From contig NC_088715.1 in NCBI RefSeq assembly GCF_963576615.1, forward strand, positions 58,439,802 to 58,503,801: a stretch of DNA of 64,000 nt, read 5' to 3'. The stretch is from Watersipora subatra (Eukaryota > Bryozoa > Gymnolaemata > Cheilostomatida > Watersiporidae). Position 1 is the stretch's first letter, and every line of letters starts with the position of its first letter. Made by a program: the position numbers and the translations under genes. Below are positions 22,432 to 33,100 of this stretch, piece by piece. Below the pieces are notes generated by a model that made no database searches, was not told the origin of the DNA, and was given only the letters and a program-made list of their open reading frames with translations.

Positions 22432-23846
22432 ATGTCAACTCCAGGAAGTTTAGGAAGAAATTCCAGTACTAGCAGCCAAAAGGGAGATAGATCTAGATCT
22501 GGCTCTAGCAGTAATAAAGTTAATGCTCACACATGTGGGAAATGCGAGAAGTTAGTATTGGATGAAGGAATTGAATGTGAAATTTGTACAACATGGTTTC
22601 ACTATCCATGCAGCAAGTTTAAAAAAGAGGCAATTAAATTCTTGGCAATCCCCGGAGTGCATTGGTACTGCCACAAATGTGACCACCCCAATGTTAAAAC
22701 AATTGAATCTAGACTAGAGAAGTTGGTTACTGACTCCCACCAACAAGCACCTCTAACAATGAATATGGGCGGGCTGAAAACTCTTGAGGACAATATTAGT
22801 AAATCATTATCAGAATTCAGGTCACAAATAACAGAAACACTCGAAAACAAGCTTACCACCTCACTGACCGAGCTTGGATCACAAATAATGGTGGCAAACG
22901 AAAACATAGACAAGTTGAAAAAGTCCAGCCAACACACCAACAGGGACATACCTGAACAAAAGGCCTACGGCCCCCAGGTTGAAACTGATCAATTGAAAAC
23001 ATTCAGCTCTTTATTGAAATCACCTATTCATTCTGAAACAACCTTATCAGGCAACCCACCACCGTCAATCAAACCCCACAATAATCGGGTGGATTTTGAT
23101 CCCAATAAATGTGTAGTAGCTTTGAAAACAAATCTCTGGCTCTCAATCATATAGCCATCAGACACAGCATCAGCAGCATACTAGATAAGCCAATAATTAT
23201 GTTTTTGAAAAAATTCGAACATGACAAAAACGACCCAAAGCTCATGATACAATTTGAAAAATCTTCTTCAGTAGACCAATTACTGGAAAAGTGGAACCCC
23301 ACCACTGAAAACTGCAAAGTTAGAAGGCCCCAAAGGCCATCCCCAAGATCAGATGGAATTTGTTTTGGGGTCCCTAAAAACATTAGCGAAGACGAGTTGT
23401 TGGGATATGTTAGGCAAGAGTACCCTTCCTGTGAAAAGGTGATCAGATTTCTGACCAAAGATAAAACAACTACTGGTACTGTGAAACTAATTTTTAAAGT
23501 ACCAAATGACCTAATTGAAGTCATTGATAAAGGCATATACATCCAGCAACTGTGCTTAAAACTAAATGTGGAAAAAGCAAAACCACCAAAGCCTAGGCCC
23601 CTTCAGTGCTATCAGTGCTGGGGGTATAGCCATGTAGCATCAAACTGCACTGCTAGCAAAATCTGCAGACATTGCAGTGAGAATATCACAGCAGGTGCTG
23701 ACCACAAAGATTGTAGTAATCCCCCCAAGTGCTGTAACTGTGGCTCGAGGGGTCACGATGCAACGAGCCATAGTGACTGCCCCTTTTTTAACCAAATACT
23801 CAAAAGATTGACAAGTAGGGAAGCCGTCAGAGATTTACAATCATGA
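22432..23846 (+). pseudogene. LINE ORF1: PHD finger and CCHC knuckles, frameshifted
   Basis: ORF1 proteins of CR1-group LINEs bind RNA and help to form the ribonucleoprotein. From the ATG at 22432, residues 35-84 form a PHD-type zinc finger (CGKCEKL, CEICTTWFHYPC, WYCHKC). A predicted coiled-coil stretch with SLSEFRSQI and SLTELGSQI repeats follows. This frame ends at 23154. The rest continues in another frame from about 23109, with an RRM-like region and gag-like CCHC motifs (CYQCWGYSHVASNC, CCNCGSRGHD), and ends at 23846. The switch point lies near 23110-23125, where one reads NKCVVAL and the other FENKSLALNHIAI. One inserted or deleted base explains it. The insertion is therefore probably dead for ORF1 function in cis. 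Confidence 0.8.
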
Positions 23847-26536
23847 CTCTGATTTTATGGAACAGCAACAGTATTAGGAACAAAGTCCAGTATCTGGAAA
23901 CCATTGTACATGAGTATGATCCTATTTTTATAGTTCTCACCGAAACCCATTTAGACCCTCAGGTTTCGAGCAATGAACTAAAACTACCAAACTACGAAAT
24001 TTTCCGCAGAGACCGCCCCACTAAAGGCGGAGGCATTTTAGTCGCTATTAAATCATTGAAAGGGGTTCAGATATTTGATTCTTTTGTGGATCCTAATGAG
24101 GAGATGCTTGTAATCAACTTGTCTGTTCACGGGTTTCGTGTTTGTGTAGTAACCTACTACCGTCCTCCGAGCTCAGCTAAGATGAGTGCACTTTTTGATT
24201 TTTTTGAGGACAGCCTGGTCAGCAATTTTGTCTTACTTGGAGATTTTAACTTTCCTGAAATCCAGTGGACCCTTGACACGCCGGCCGTCTCTCCAGGGGG
24301 TCGTGGACTTGCTAAGAGCTTTTTATCTTTTATTTTGAAAAATAACTTTTCGCAGCATGTAAACTTCCCTACACACTCTAAAGGCAACACACTTGATCTT
24401 ATTTTTACAAATTTTGATCCCTGCCCTATTTTTAAAAACGCTGATGTTGGAATGTCGGATCACACAGCACTGTGCTTTGAATTTTTTAGTTTTTTTCCAC
24501 AGGTTGATCCCCCAGTTTCTCGCACTACTAAAACTCTTTTTGACTTTGGTAAGGCTCGGATGTCTGACATAAGCGAACAGACAGCCCACCTTTACAGACA
24601 TCTCCAGTTTATTGAAGCTTCAAATACGACAGATTTTTTATGGGACACATTCAAGTACACTATTTTAAACGTAGCTAACTCATGCATCCCAGTACGTAAA
24701 CCCAAAGGTAAAAAATTCTGGTTGTCAAGGGAAGCCAAAACAGTTTGCCGAAAAAAGAGAAGGTTTTTTCATACCTATAAAGCTTACCCTACTAGCCACA
24801 ATTTAGAACAACTAAAGTCCATTGGTAATCTATCTAAACGCCTTATTAAAAGAGATTATAATAAATTTTTAGAGTCCCATATTGCTGAAAGCCTTAAGAA
24901 TGGCGATTCCAAACCTCTTTTCCAGCTCATATCTAAATCTTCAAAAGGGGGAAACTGTTCAAACATTATGCAATTACATAACTGTGTGAATGACAACGAT
25001 ATGGCCATAAGTTTTGCTAACAATTTTAAGTCCGTATTTACTGTAGACGATGGACACGTCCCACAAGTATCATTCACTCAATCTAGTGCAGAACATGTAC
25101 CCCAAATGGACATTGCTGTCAGTGAAGAGGGAGTTTTGGCCCTTCTTAATAATCTTAACCATCGTAAGGGTATGGGCCCAGACAACCTTAGTCCTGCCCT
25201 GCTCAAGTTTTTGGCTGTTGACATTGCTCCCATTTTAACGCTGATTTTTAAACACTCCCTCAACACAGGGTGTGTGCCACTTGATTGGAAACATGCCAAT
25301 GTAGTCCCTGTATTCAAGAAAGGTGACAAGAAGGCCCCACTTAACTATAGGCCAATATCACTCACTAGCGTATCATCTAAGGTAATAGAACATATTATTG
25401 CTCATAACATAAGAGATTATCTCGATCAGAATAACATCCTAAGTGAAACACAGCATGGTTTTAGAAAAAAGCACAGCTGTGAATCTCAACTTATACACAC
25501 CATATCAGACTTGGCAAATTTTAATAATCTTAACACTCAAGTGGATGTACTTGTTTTGGATTTTAGTAAAGCATTTGATACAGTTTCGCATGACAAATTG
25601 ATCCACAAACTTAGAAGTTATGGCCTAAATGCAAATGTAGTGACTTGGATCCAGCATTGGCTCCTGGACCGCACATTCTGTGTCATAGTTAACGGTAAAA
25701 AATCTCCACCTACCCAGGTAACATCAGGTGTGCCCCAGGGGTCGGTGCTTGGACCCTTGCTTTTTCTTTTATATATCAATGACCTTCCAGAGTCTCTGAA
25801 CTGTCCAAAGACATCCATACGTTTATTTGCGGATGATGCCATACTTTTTAGACCAATAGAATGTGCGTCCGACAGCCTTCTGCTACAGGACCAACTGTGC
25901 AGAGTGGCTGCATGGGCTGAGTCGTGGCAGCTGAGATTTAATGCTAATAAATGCACATCTACATCTGTGGAACCAGTTAGATTTTCACATATATACAACT
26001 ATTGCGGTACATCTCTTATATCCTCGCAATCCTTTTTATACTTGGGTATACTTGTTTCTAGCACCCTCAATTTTAATGAACACATAAATCGCATCATACG
26101 TAAGGCTAACGGCACTCTTTTTATGCTTATGCGGACCCTTAAGAAAACATCTCCTAATGTCAAAAGGACAGCATACTATAGTGTGTGTCGTCCACTGCTA
26201 GAGTACGCTTCGGAAATCTGGAGTCCACATTTTGATTATAGTATACAAGATTTAGAATCCATTAACCGAAAAGCTTTTAGGTGGGCCAACAATTTAAGAA
26301 AATTTGATAGTATATCATCAGAAATGGTGAAAATGGGATGGCAAACACTTGCAGAGAGAAGACGCATCAAGGACGAAAGCACACTGCAAAAAATTTTAAG
26401 CCAGGACCTAATGGTCGATTTTAATAGATTTGTAATTAAGAACTCATCCTATTTTACTCGAGGCTCCAATATCAGACACACAATCAATGCAAGTGCAATG
26501 AAACACTCTTTTTTTAACCGTGCGATGAAATTTTAA
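23843..26536 (+). CDS. LINE ORF2: endonuclease and reverse transcriptase
   Basis: ORF2 nicks the genomic target and copies the element RNA into it by target-primed reverse transcription. The 897-codon frame is intact. Residues 1-210 form an APE-like endonuclease with WNSNSIRNK, catalytic TETH (E34), GDFNFPE and SDH (205-207). The reverse transcriptase follows, with KGDKKAPLNYRPISL, SVLGPLLFLLYINDLP and the catalytic FADD at residues 662-665. A C-terminal region has YYSVCRPLLEYASEIWSPHF, as in CR1/Jockey-group elements. Its ATG overlaps the ORF1 stop (ATGA), implying reinitiation after ORF1 termination. The lack of stops over 2.7 kb indicates a recent insertion. Confidence 0.95.
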   Translation: MTLILWNSNSIRNKVQYLETIVHEYDPIFIVLTETHLDPQVSSNELKLPNYEIFRRDRPTKGGGILVAIKSLKGVQIFDSFVDPNEEMLVINLSVHGFRVCVVTYYRPPSSAKMSALFDFFEDSLVSNFVLLGDFNFPEIQWTLDTPAVSPGGRGLAKSFLSFILKNNFSQHVNFPTHSKGNTLDLIFTNFDPCPIFKNADVGMSDHTALCFEFFSFFPQVDPPVSRTTKTLFDFGKARMSDISEQTAHLYRHLQFIEASNTTDFLWDTFKYTILNVANSCIPVRKPKGKKFWLSREAKTVCRKKRRFFHTYKAYPTSHNLEQLKSIGNLSKRLIKRDYNKFLESHIAESLKNGDSKPLFQLISKSSKGGNCSNIMQLHNCVNDNDMAISFANNFKSVFTVDDGHVPQVSFTQSSAEHVPQMDIAVSEEGVLALLNNLNHRKGMGPDNLSPALLKFLAVDIAPILTLIFKHSLNTGCVPLDWKHANVVPVFKKGDKKAPLNYRPISLTSVSSKVIEHIIAHNIRDYLDQNNILSETQHGFRKKHSCESQLIHTISDLANFNNLNTQVDVLVLDFSKAFDTVSHDKLIHKLRSYGLNANVVTWIQHWLLDRTFCVIVNGKKSPPTQVTSGVPQGSVLGPLLFLLYINDLPESLNCPKTSIRLFADDAILFRPIECASDSLLLQDQLCRVAAWAESWQLRFNANKCTSTSVEPVRFSHIYNYCGTSLISSQSFLYLGILVSSTLNFNEHINRIIRKANGTLFMLMRTLKKTSPNVKRTAYYSVCRPLLEYASEIWSPHFDYSIQDLESINRKAFRWANNLRKFDSISSEMVKMGWQTLAERRRIKDESTLQKILSQDLMVDFNRFVIKNSSYFTRGSNIRHTINASAMKHSFFNRAMKF

Positions 26537-26706
26537 CATCTGATTCTCTTATATCTAGACCAAGCGATCTTATACTTTTATCCTTCAGACTTAGATAAAT
26601 AAGTCTATGCTTATTTGTGATCTTATTTTTATGCCTAATGCACCATTTTATTTCTACAGGCCTAGCGGCCACTTGAAATATTTTACAGAGATAGATAGAT
26701 AGATTA

Positions 26707-27030
26707 ATCTATATGTTACATTAATACAATAAAATTCAGACCAAAAACTGTTGCTTTCAATCGCCATAAAATGATAATAATTACGAAGTTCAAAAACAAA
26801 CCTGGACACTTTGAAAAAACATGGTCTGGACTAATTTTAGCTTTAGTCAGCAGTCTGTACGCAAAATTAAAAACCCGAGAAGTGCAAGAAACTTGCATAA
26901 TTTACAACAACCTGATTACATATACACATTTACATGCAAACTTTCCATATCGCTTGTATTAAACCGGAAACACGCGCTTGAGAGTCGCTGCGAAAATATT
27001 AAAACGGCGGACTATTGGATAAGGAAAACA
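26707..27030. other. Short spacer, no feature
   Basis: AT-rich flank between the LINE tail and the nested transposon cluster. No supported gene is seen. Confidence 0.5.
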
Positions 27031-27356
27031 GTCCCAACCATAGAGTTATCTCCCCCTAGAGTGATAACTGTGCATTCAACAACACGAGCGTTTCCGGTGC
27101 CAACAAGGAGCGTTTAGGCCACGCCCCTTTTTTGTGCTAGTCACTCGTAGTGATTGACAGAACAATAACATCAGCCGTGAGAATGATCATTAATTTGCAC
27201 AGTTAAGATAGTAATTATTGCTCATATTAAAGAGATGATGATTATAGTTTATTACTCTAATATATGCTTATTATTTAAAGCAATTCAATACTTACATGAC
27301 TTGCAAAGACACTGAATAGACAGTGTTAAGTAGGTGAGTTAATGCAATCAGTTACT

Positions 27357-27401
27357 CCAATGATATACAGCCCCCACACATGAGGGGCTGTATATCATTG
27401 G
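27357..27401. repeat. Small hairpin insert in left arm
   Basis: Two perfect 18-base arms (CCAATGATATACAGCCCC and its complement) enclose cacacatga. The same place in the right arm lacks this block. The insert is flanked by gttactc and gttattc, possibly a 7-bp duplication. Confidence 0.7.
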
Positions 27402-27597
27402 TTATTCATAGATAAGATAGATAGTCATACTGGGGTTGTATTACATTGGTGTGATGGGAAGCTAATCGACTGCCATCAACTGAAAGTGTTGACATTGTAT
27501 GGTGATAGAGTGATTCATTGTCACCTCAGTTCACAAACAGCCCTTGCATGTAATATTAGATTTCAATACATATCAATCAAATACATAGACTAGCTTG

Positions 27598-27635
27598 AAG
27601 CAAAGATGTCCACTAGTTAGTGGACATCTTTGCTT
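27598..27635. repeat. Perfect palindrome, 18-bp arms
   Basis: AAGCAAAGATGTCCACTA and its exact complement are separated by only two bases, in the centre of the fold-back element. Confidence 0.8.
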
Positions 27636-27654
27636 GATGTAAGCAAGCAAAAAG

Positions 27655-28475
27655 TTTGAAAGTTAGAGTGGCAAATGTTGTTATATGTTAGATAAAAATA
27701 AATTATACTTAATTATACTAAATTATAATTATTTAAAAATAAAATAGACTTTTTATTACTTTATTTATTAAATAAAGTAATAAAAAAGTAGTTGTGAATT
27801 ACTTTATTTATTAAATAAAGTAATAAAAATTAGCTATGATTACAATAATTTTTTATTGTAATCATAGCTAAACAGATTATATTTAGCATTACTTGCTAAT
27901 TATTTTACATTTAAACACATTTACAGTTTTATTTTTTTCCTAATTTATTTCAACAAAACACTTCTTTCATGATATGAAATTTAAAAGTTGTAGTTGTTTG
28001 AAAAAGCTTGAAAACATTTACAGTTGTTTTTATTTTCTCTCTTCTCTTCATTTATTTCAATTAAACAAAACACTTTTCATAATATGTAGTTTGAAAGTTA
28101 AAGTGGTAAATGTTGTTATATGTTAAATAAAAATAAATTATACTTAATTCTACTAACTATAATTATATAAAAATAAAATAGACTTTTTATCACCTTATTT
28201 ATTAAATAATTTTCCATTGTAATCATAGCTAAACAGATTATATTTAGCCATTACTTGCTAATTATTTTACATTTAAACACATTTACAGTTTTATTTTTTT
28301 TCTAATTTATTTCAACAAAACACTTCTTTCATGATATGAAATTTAAAAGTTGTAGTTGTTTGAAAAAGCTTGCAAACCTTTAGAGTTGTTTTCTTTTTCA
28401 TCTTAATTCATTTAAACTGCTTAAAAATATTTTCTCATGATATGAAGTTTAAAAGTTAGAATAGTAAATGTTATA
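27655..28475. repeat. AT-rich direct repeats
   Basis: Two to three copies of a block containing tttacagttttatttttttc, then caacaaaacacttctttcat, then aaaagttgtagttgtttg recur at about 27920, 28010 and 28280. The taaatgttgttatatgtta phrase also recurs. The block ends in the reverse-oriented ACCCGG repeat (28475-28540). Confidence 0.6.
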
Positions 28476-28684
28476 TAAAAATAAATTTTCTGTCCAAATA
28501 CTTTTTTATTACTCGGGCAACACCGGGTAGTACAGCTCATAGTTGATGGCAGTTGATTAGCTTCCCATCACACCAATGTAATACAACCCCAGTATGACTA
28601 TGTATGTTATCTATGAGTAACTGCTTGCATTACCTTCACTTTCACTCACTATCTATTCAGTGCCTTGGCAAGTCATGTAGGTAT

Positions 28685-29177
28685 CAGGGATTATGTGCAT
28701 GTCACAATTTCCATTTTCATAATTCATTTCCATATTATTTCCATTTCCATAAAAGTTCCATAATTCATTTCCATATTAATTCCATCTCCATAATTCATTT
28801 CCATATTATTTCCATTTCCATATTATTTCCATTTCCATATTATTTCCATTTCCATAATTCATTTCCATATTAATTCCATTTCCCTACTTCATTCCCATAG
28901 TATTTCCAAATCCATATTATTTCCATTTCCATATTATTTCCATTTCCATAAAAGTTCATAATTCATTTCCATATTAATTCCATTTCCATAATTAATTTCC
29001 ATATTATTTCCATTTCCATAGGATTTCCATAATTCATTTCCATATTATTTCCATTTTCATACTATTTCCATACTTGTAAAATAAAATTTCCATATCCATT
29101 TCCCTAAAATTATGGAACTATTTATGTTTATGGAAATGAAAAAGTAAACATTTCCATAATATGTTTAACAATCCCTG
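28685..29177. mobile_element. hAT-type MITE loaded with TTCCAT satellite
   Basis: The ends CAGGGATT and AATCCCTG are flanked by GTAGGTAT on both sides (28677-28684 and 29178-29185). This 8-bp duplication interrupts the right arm of the larger fold-back element. Nearly all of the interior is a degenerate array of atttccat/attccatt words. Confidence 0.8.
28711..29100. repeat. TTCCAT-rich satellite
   Basis: Dozens of ttccat hexamers are arranged in irregular 18-35-bp higher units (ttccatattatttccatt). They are confined to the hAT-type MITE that carries them. Confidence 0.85.
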
Positions 29178-29439
29178 GTAGGTATTGAATTGCTTTAAAT
29201 AATAAGCATATATTAAAGTGATAAACTATAATCATCATTTCTTTAATATGAGCATTAATTACTATCTCAGCTGGAATTCATGATCCTTGTTTAGCCCTTC
29301 TCATGGCTGATGTTATTGATCTAGTCAATCACTACGACTGACTAGCACAAAAAAGAGGCGTGGCCTAAACGCTCCTTGTTGGCACCGGAAACGCTCGTGT
29401 AGTTATCACTCTAGGGGGAGATAACTCTATGGTCCCAAC

Positions 29440-29985
29440 ATCGACAAGTCCGAACCTAGACAAGTCCCAATCTCGACAGAGGTTGGTCCGAATCTAGACA
29501 AAGGTTGGTCCGAACATCGACAAAGGCTGATGCAGTTTTACAATAATTTAATCTTCAACAAATAATAAACGTCTTTTTGCAGTTCTATCCTCACTTCAAA
29601 AAATAAAAATCAAAGCTACTCACTGAAGTTTAGATTTCAAATAAAACATTTTGCTAGCTTAACAGTCAACCATATTTATGATTGTTACTTGTTTTAGCAT
29701 TCGTTCTATATTTAGGTTGGGCAAAATATTGTTAGGCCTACATAAGCTGGGGAGTGCTGCATCAAATGGATCACAAGATATTTTTGCGCAAATAAATCTT
29801 TTACATATAAATCGCTCATTTATTATGAAAATAGTAGATGGTAAAATAGTAAAACTGCTGTCGAGATTGGACCAACCGTTGTCGATATACAAACTCGTCG
29901 AGTTTCAAACCAGTCGAGGTTCGGACTATAAACCTTGGATAATTGTTGATATCTGGTCAGAACCTAAAGAAGTTGTCTTGCTTCT
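29440..29985. repeat. Inverted TCGACA/GGTTGGTCC repeat region
   Basis: The block 29440-29530 has tandem-like words (ggttggtccgaatctagaca). Words related to their complement appear at 29855-29985 (ctgtcgagattggaccaacc). The arrangement suggests a decayed fold-back element into which the hAT-type element at 27039-29431 inserted, since part of the same arm resumes left of 27031 (attggataagg). No open frame is supported. Confidence 0.45.
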
Positions 29986-30157
29986 ACGCTAATATTGCTC
30001 CGTATGACCATGGTCGCCACGGATTTACAAAAACAAGTAAATCCGCCAAGCAAACCCACATCGAACCAAGTTTCTTCATGTGTATGCTAAGTGTGAGGAG
30101 AAAATTGAATTCATTGAGTATTACCTATTAATGACAACATCGTGATAGTTTTCAGCA

Positions 30158-33100
30158 ATGGCGTCTGCTGTCGAGACGTCTTCGCTCAATATTCAAGATA
30201 ATTCTGCTGCAAAAGACGATGATGAAAGTTGGCTGTATGGAGATGGAGGTATTTATTGCACATGCACTGACATTGCACTTTACGAAATAGATTGTAGGCG
30301 CATTATTGCATTTGTACTGCTCAGTTGGTAGCAAGCAGATTCATAGAGTATGTTTTCTCACTTACTATTTTTACAGAAAGAATTAAAACCACAAATTATT
30401 CAAAAGTTATTAAATACGAGTCTTCTACGCAAATAATCCTTTGGTCCACGTTACATCAGTGCTAAGCAAAAGTAAGATCAAAGACGACTTTTGCTACGCT
30501 AAGAAGACTTATTTAATAGCGTATCAAAGTTTGAGTGTTAAGCCTGAGAGTACTTGTATAAATATAATGCTCTCAACAATCTTGAGCTTTTGATATGTAT
30601 TTTAAACGCACCGTCTTGTACCTTACTTCTAGCCACTTATTATCTTGTGTTACCACAAAAAAAGCTTTGTTATTCAGCTGATCATTAAAGTAATTCTCGT
30701 TTGCTTCTTTGATTTAATCAGTTGTGAAGATATATAGTCAGAGCTGTATCAGACACCATTGGTTACTCCTTAAACAAGATTTTTAGTTTAAGATCGTTTA
30801 AGGTAGTTTAAGATAAAATGTTTATTACCCAAGCATTTGCATATACATGTAACTTTAAACGTTTATGTGTTTATAATCTTTTATTGGCATTAGTAATGAT
30901 CAAAAAATGAGGTTTTTTCATTACATGACAAAAAAGAAAGGTCAGAAATTGTTAAGTGTTGAACAAAATTGTTTAAAAAGTTGGTAATCTGCTGTTATTG
31001 CAGATGAGTCGGTATAGTGAACAGGTGTAAATATTGATTTAGTTGAAGTCATCTAGTGTACATAGTTGGAACTACGTATCTGCACCATAGCTTTACAATA
31101 GGATTGAGGTTTGCTTTGGTTAAGTTCTACTTTAGTAATAAGGTATGACCCAGAGGTGTGTTACTGCAACACTAAATTAAACTGAACTAGGACACACCTC
31201 ATTGCCATTATAGAGTTATGAAGGCATACTCATTTATGCCTTCATCTTGGCTGTCACTTATTCAAATTTGATTTGTAATTCATATGTAAATTTCTATAAT
31301 TTTCCGTTCAGAAAGTCGTATTGTCTATTAAATGAACTAACAAATAATTATAGATTCTGCAACCAAACCTACAGAAGAGCCAGCGACAGCTTCTGTGTCT
31401 GCAAAACTAGAAATAACAGAAGAAATCACACCTGAACCAGTAACTGTGTCAGCAGCTGAAACGGGTGAGATAGAAGACGACACAGAGCCTTTGTCGACTG
31501 CCAAGGATACGGAGAGTGGCCAGATAGATGAAGAATCGGATGAAGACGATGACGTGGAGATAACCATAGGAGATATAAAGACTGGACCAGTACAGTATGT
31601 GTCGTATTTTTTTACAAATCTATTTCCTGATGACATCTTTGTCCAATTACAAAAAAATGCAAGGATATAAGAACCCATCTATCTTAGTTAAAACTCCTAC
31701 ATAGGCAATTTTAGCTATTTCAGGTTGAATTTTGCGATGTCTTTGGCTAGCATAAGTTTGTTACGATTACAATTGCAATCACTGATTAAGATTGCAACAA
31801 ACCTATTTTCAAGCCTCATTAGGATTTATCATTATTCTTGATTACTCTGCTAAATATTGCCTAGTTATGTCTGGGTAAGGATAACTCATTCCAATAATTT
31901 TTTAGCTACTAGCACTGTTTAGATAATCGTTATCAAACTGCTTTCACTGTTTGCTAGGTTGCAGCTAGGGCAGGGGGCAATAGCAACACCAGCAGCACGA
32001 CCCCGACCTGGGGTTACCGTTAAAACTGCTAGTGCTAAGGCTTTAGACCTGCAGCAGCAAGGGGAGATAGATGGGGTTCCTACTCTTGAATATGATTTGG
32101 ATGCACAGGAAGATAAGCCATGGAAAAAGCCAGGTGGGCTAGTGCTAGATCTTGAGACACTAAACATAGCATGGTTTTAATGATTGCATGCAATCTGAAG
32201 TTTTGTTGATGTGAATATATAAAAAGTGAAAAGCTAATTTGATGAAAAGTTTTTGATTTTCTGGATATAAATCTAGTTGAGCAGAAATAACCAGTCACTT
32301 CATTTTGGCTTATTTACTTACAACAGTTATTTTTGAGAAATAACTTTTTTATTATAGTTTTAATTTGTGTCAGACCTTTTTTCATAATGCTAAAGGTATT
32401 GGTCTGAATATTCTCCCAGGTGCCGACATCACCGATTATTTCAACTACGGGTTTAACGAGATGACGTGGAAGACATACTGCAGCAAGCAGCTAGCCATGA
32501 GAGGTCAGCCAGGAGGGGCTGTCGGCATGAACGTAAGTTTTCCAATAATACTGGTTCGCTGACCACAATTATAAGAGGTTTTATGTCTACCAAGAGAGAA
32601 CATAAATCTTCTCATCAACCGTTATTTCTCCTACAAGTTTATTTTCCTGCTGGTCACACATTGTTTAACTATGGGTGACCAGCAGTGGAATTATATGTAA
32701 ATTATGTTTCGTGATAGTTCTTGTAGTTATCATTGAAAGTACAAGTTTATATACTGTAAAACCTGTATTTGAACACCACCTTTAATTGAACGCCACCTCT
32801 ATTTGAACTTCACTTCTATTTGAATGCCACTACTATTTGAACGCCACTTTTATTTGAACGCCACTATTTGACATTCTTGATTTTTACGAACCCATAATAG
32901 CAAGCGATCAGTAGGAAAGTGTCCATAAAACCGTACTAATAACTACTAGTAATGACTCGATTACATCAATAACAATTAATTCATTCCTTGTTTCTGTTCG
33001 TATCGAAGTCTGTTTTCCAACTTCAAATCTTTACGGTTTTTTGTTAAAACTTTGAATGCAACACCATAGAGATAATTAGTAACTGTATCAGGCTAATAGT

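Larger units (their letters stand above)
22280..26706 (+). mobile_element. CR1/Jockey-type LINE, nearly full length
   Basis: A GC-richer leader (about 22285-22340) and a T-run (about 22368-22392) precede two open frames that overlap as ATGA. The 3' end closes with a gatagatagatag microsatellite tail at about 26691-26704, the kind of short-repeat tail usual for CR1-group elements instead of poly(A). ORF2 has an endonuclease and a reverse transcriptase but no RNase H, which also fits CR1/L2/Crack-like clades. The 5' boundary is approximate and I could not find a clear target-site duplication. Confidence 0.85.
27039..29431. mobile_element. hAT-type fold-back element with nested insertions
   Basis: The ends CATAGAGTTATCTCCCCCTA and their complement are flanked by GTCCCAAC at 27031-27038 and 29432-29439, an 8-bp target duplication. 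The inverted arms are long. The left arm (27039-27481) pairs with 28543-29431, apart from a hairpin insert in the left arm and a 493-bp element in the right arm. A block of AT-rich direct repeats fills the centre. No transposase is present. Confidence 0.8.

Noticed and set aside
28604..28873. Histidine/phenylalanine-rich frame over the TTCCAT satellite
   Set aside because: It is a translation of simple repeat sequence.
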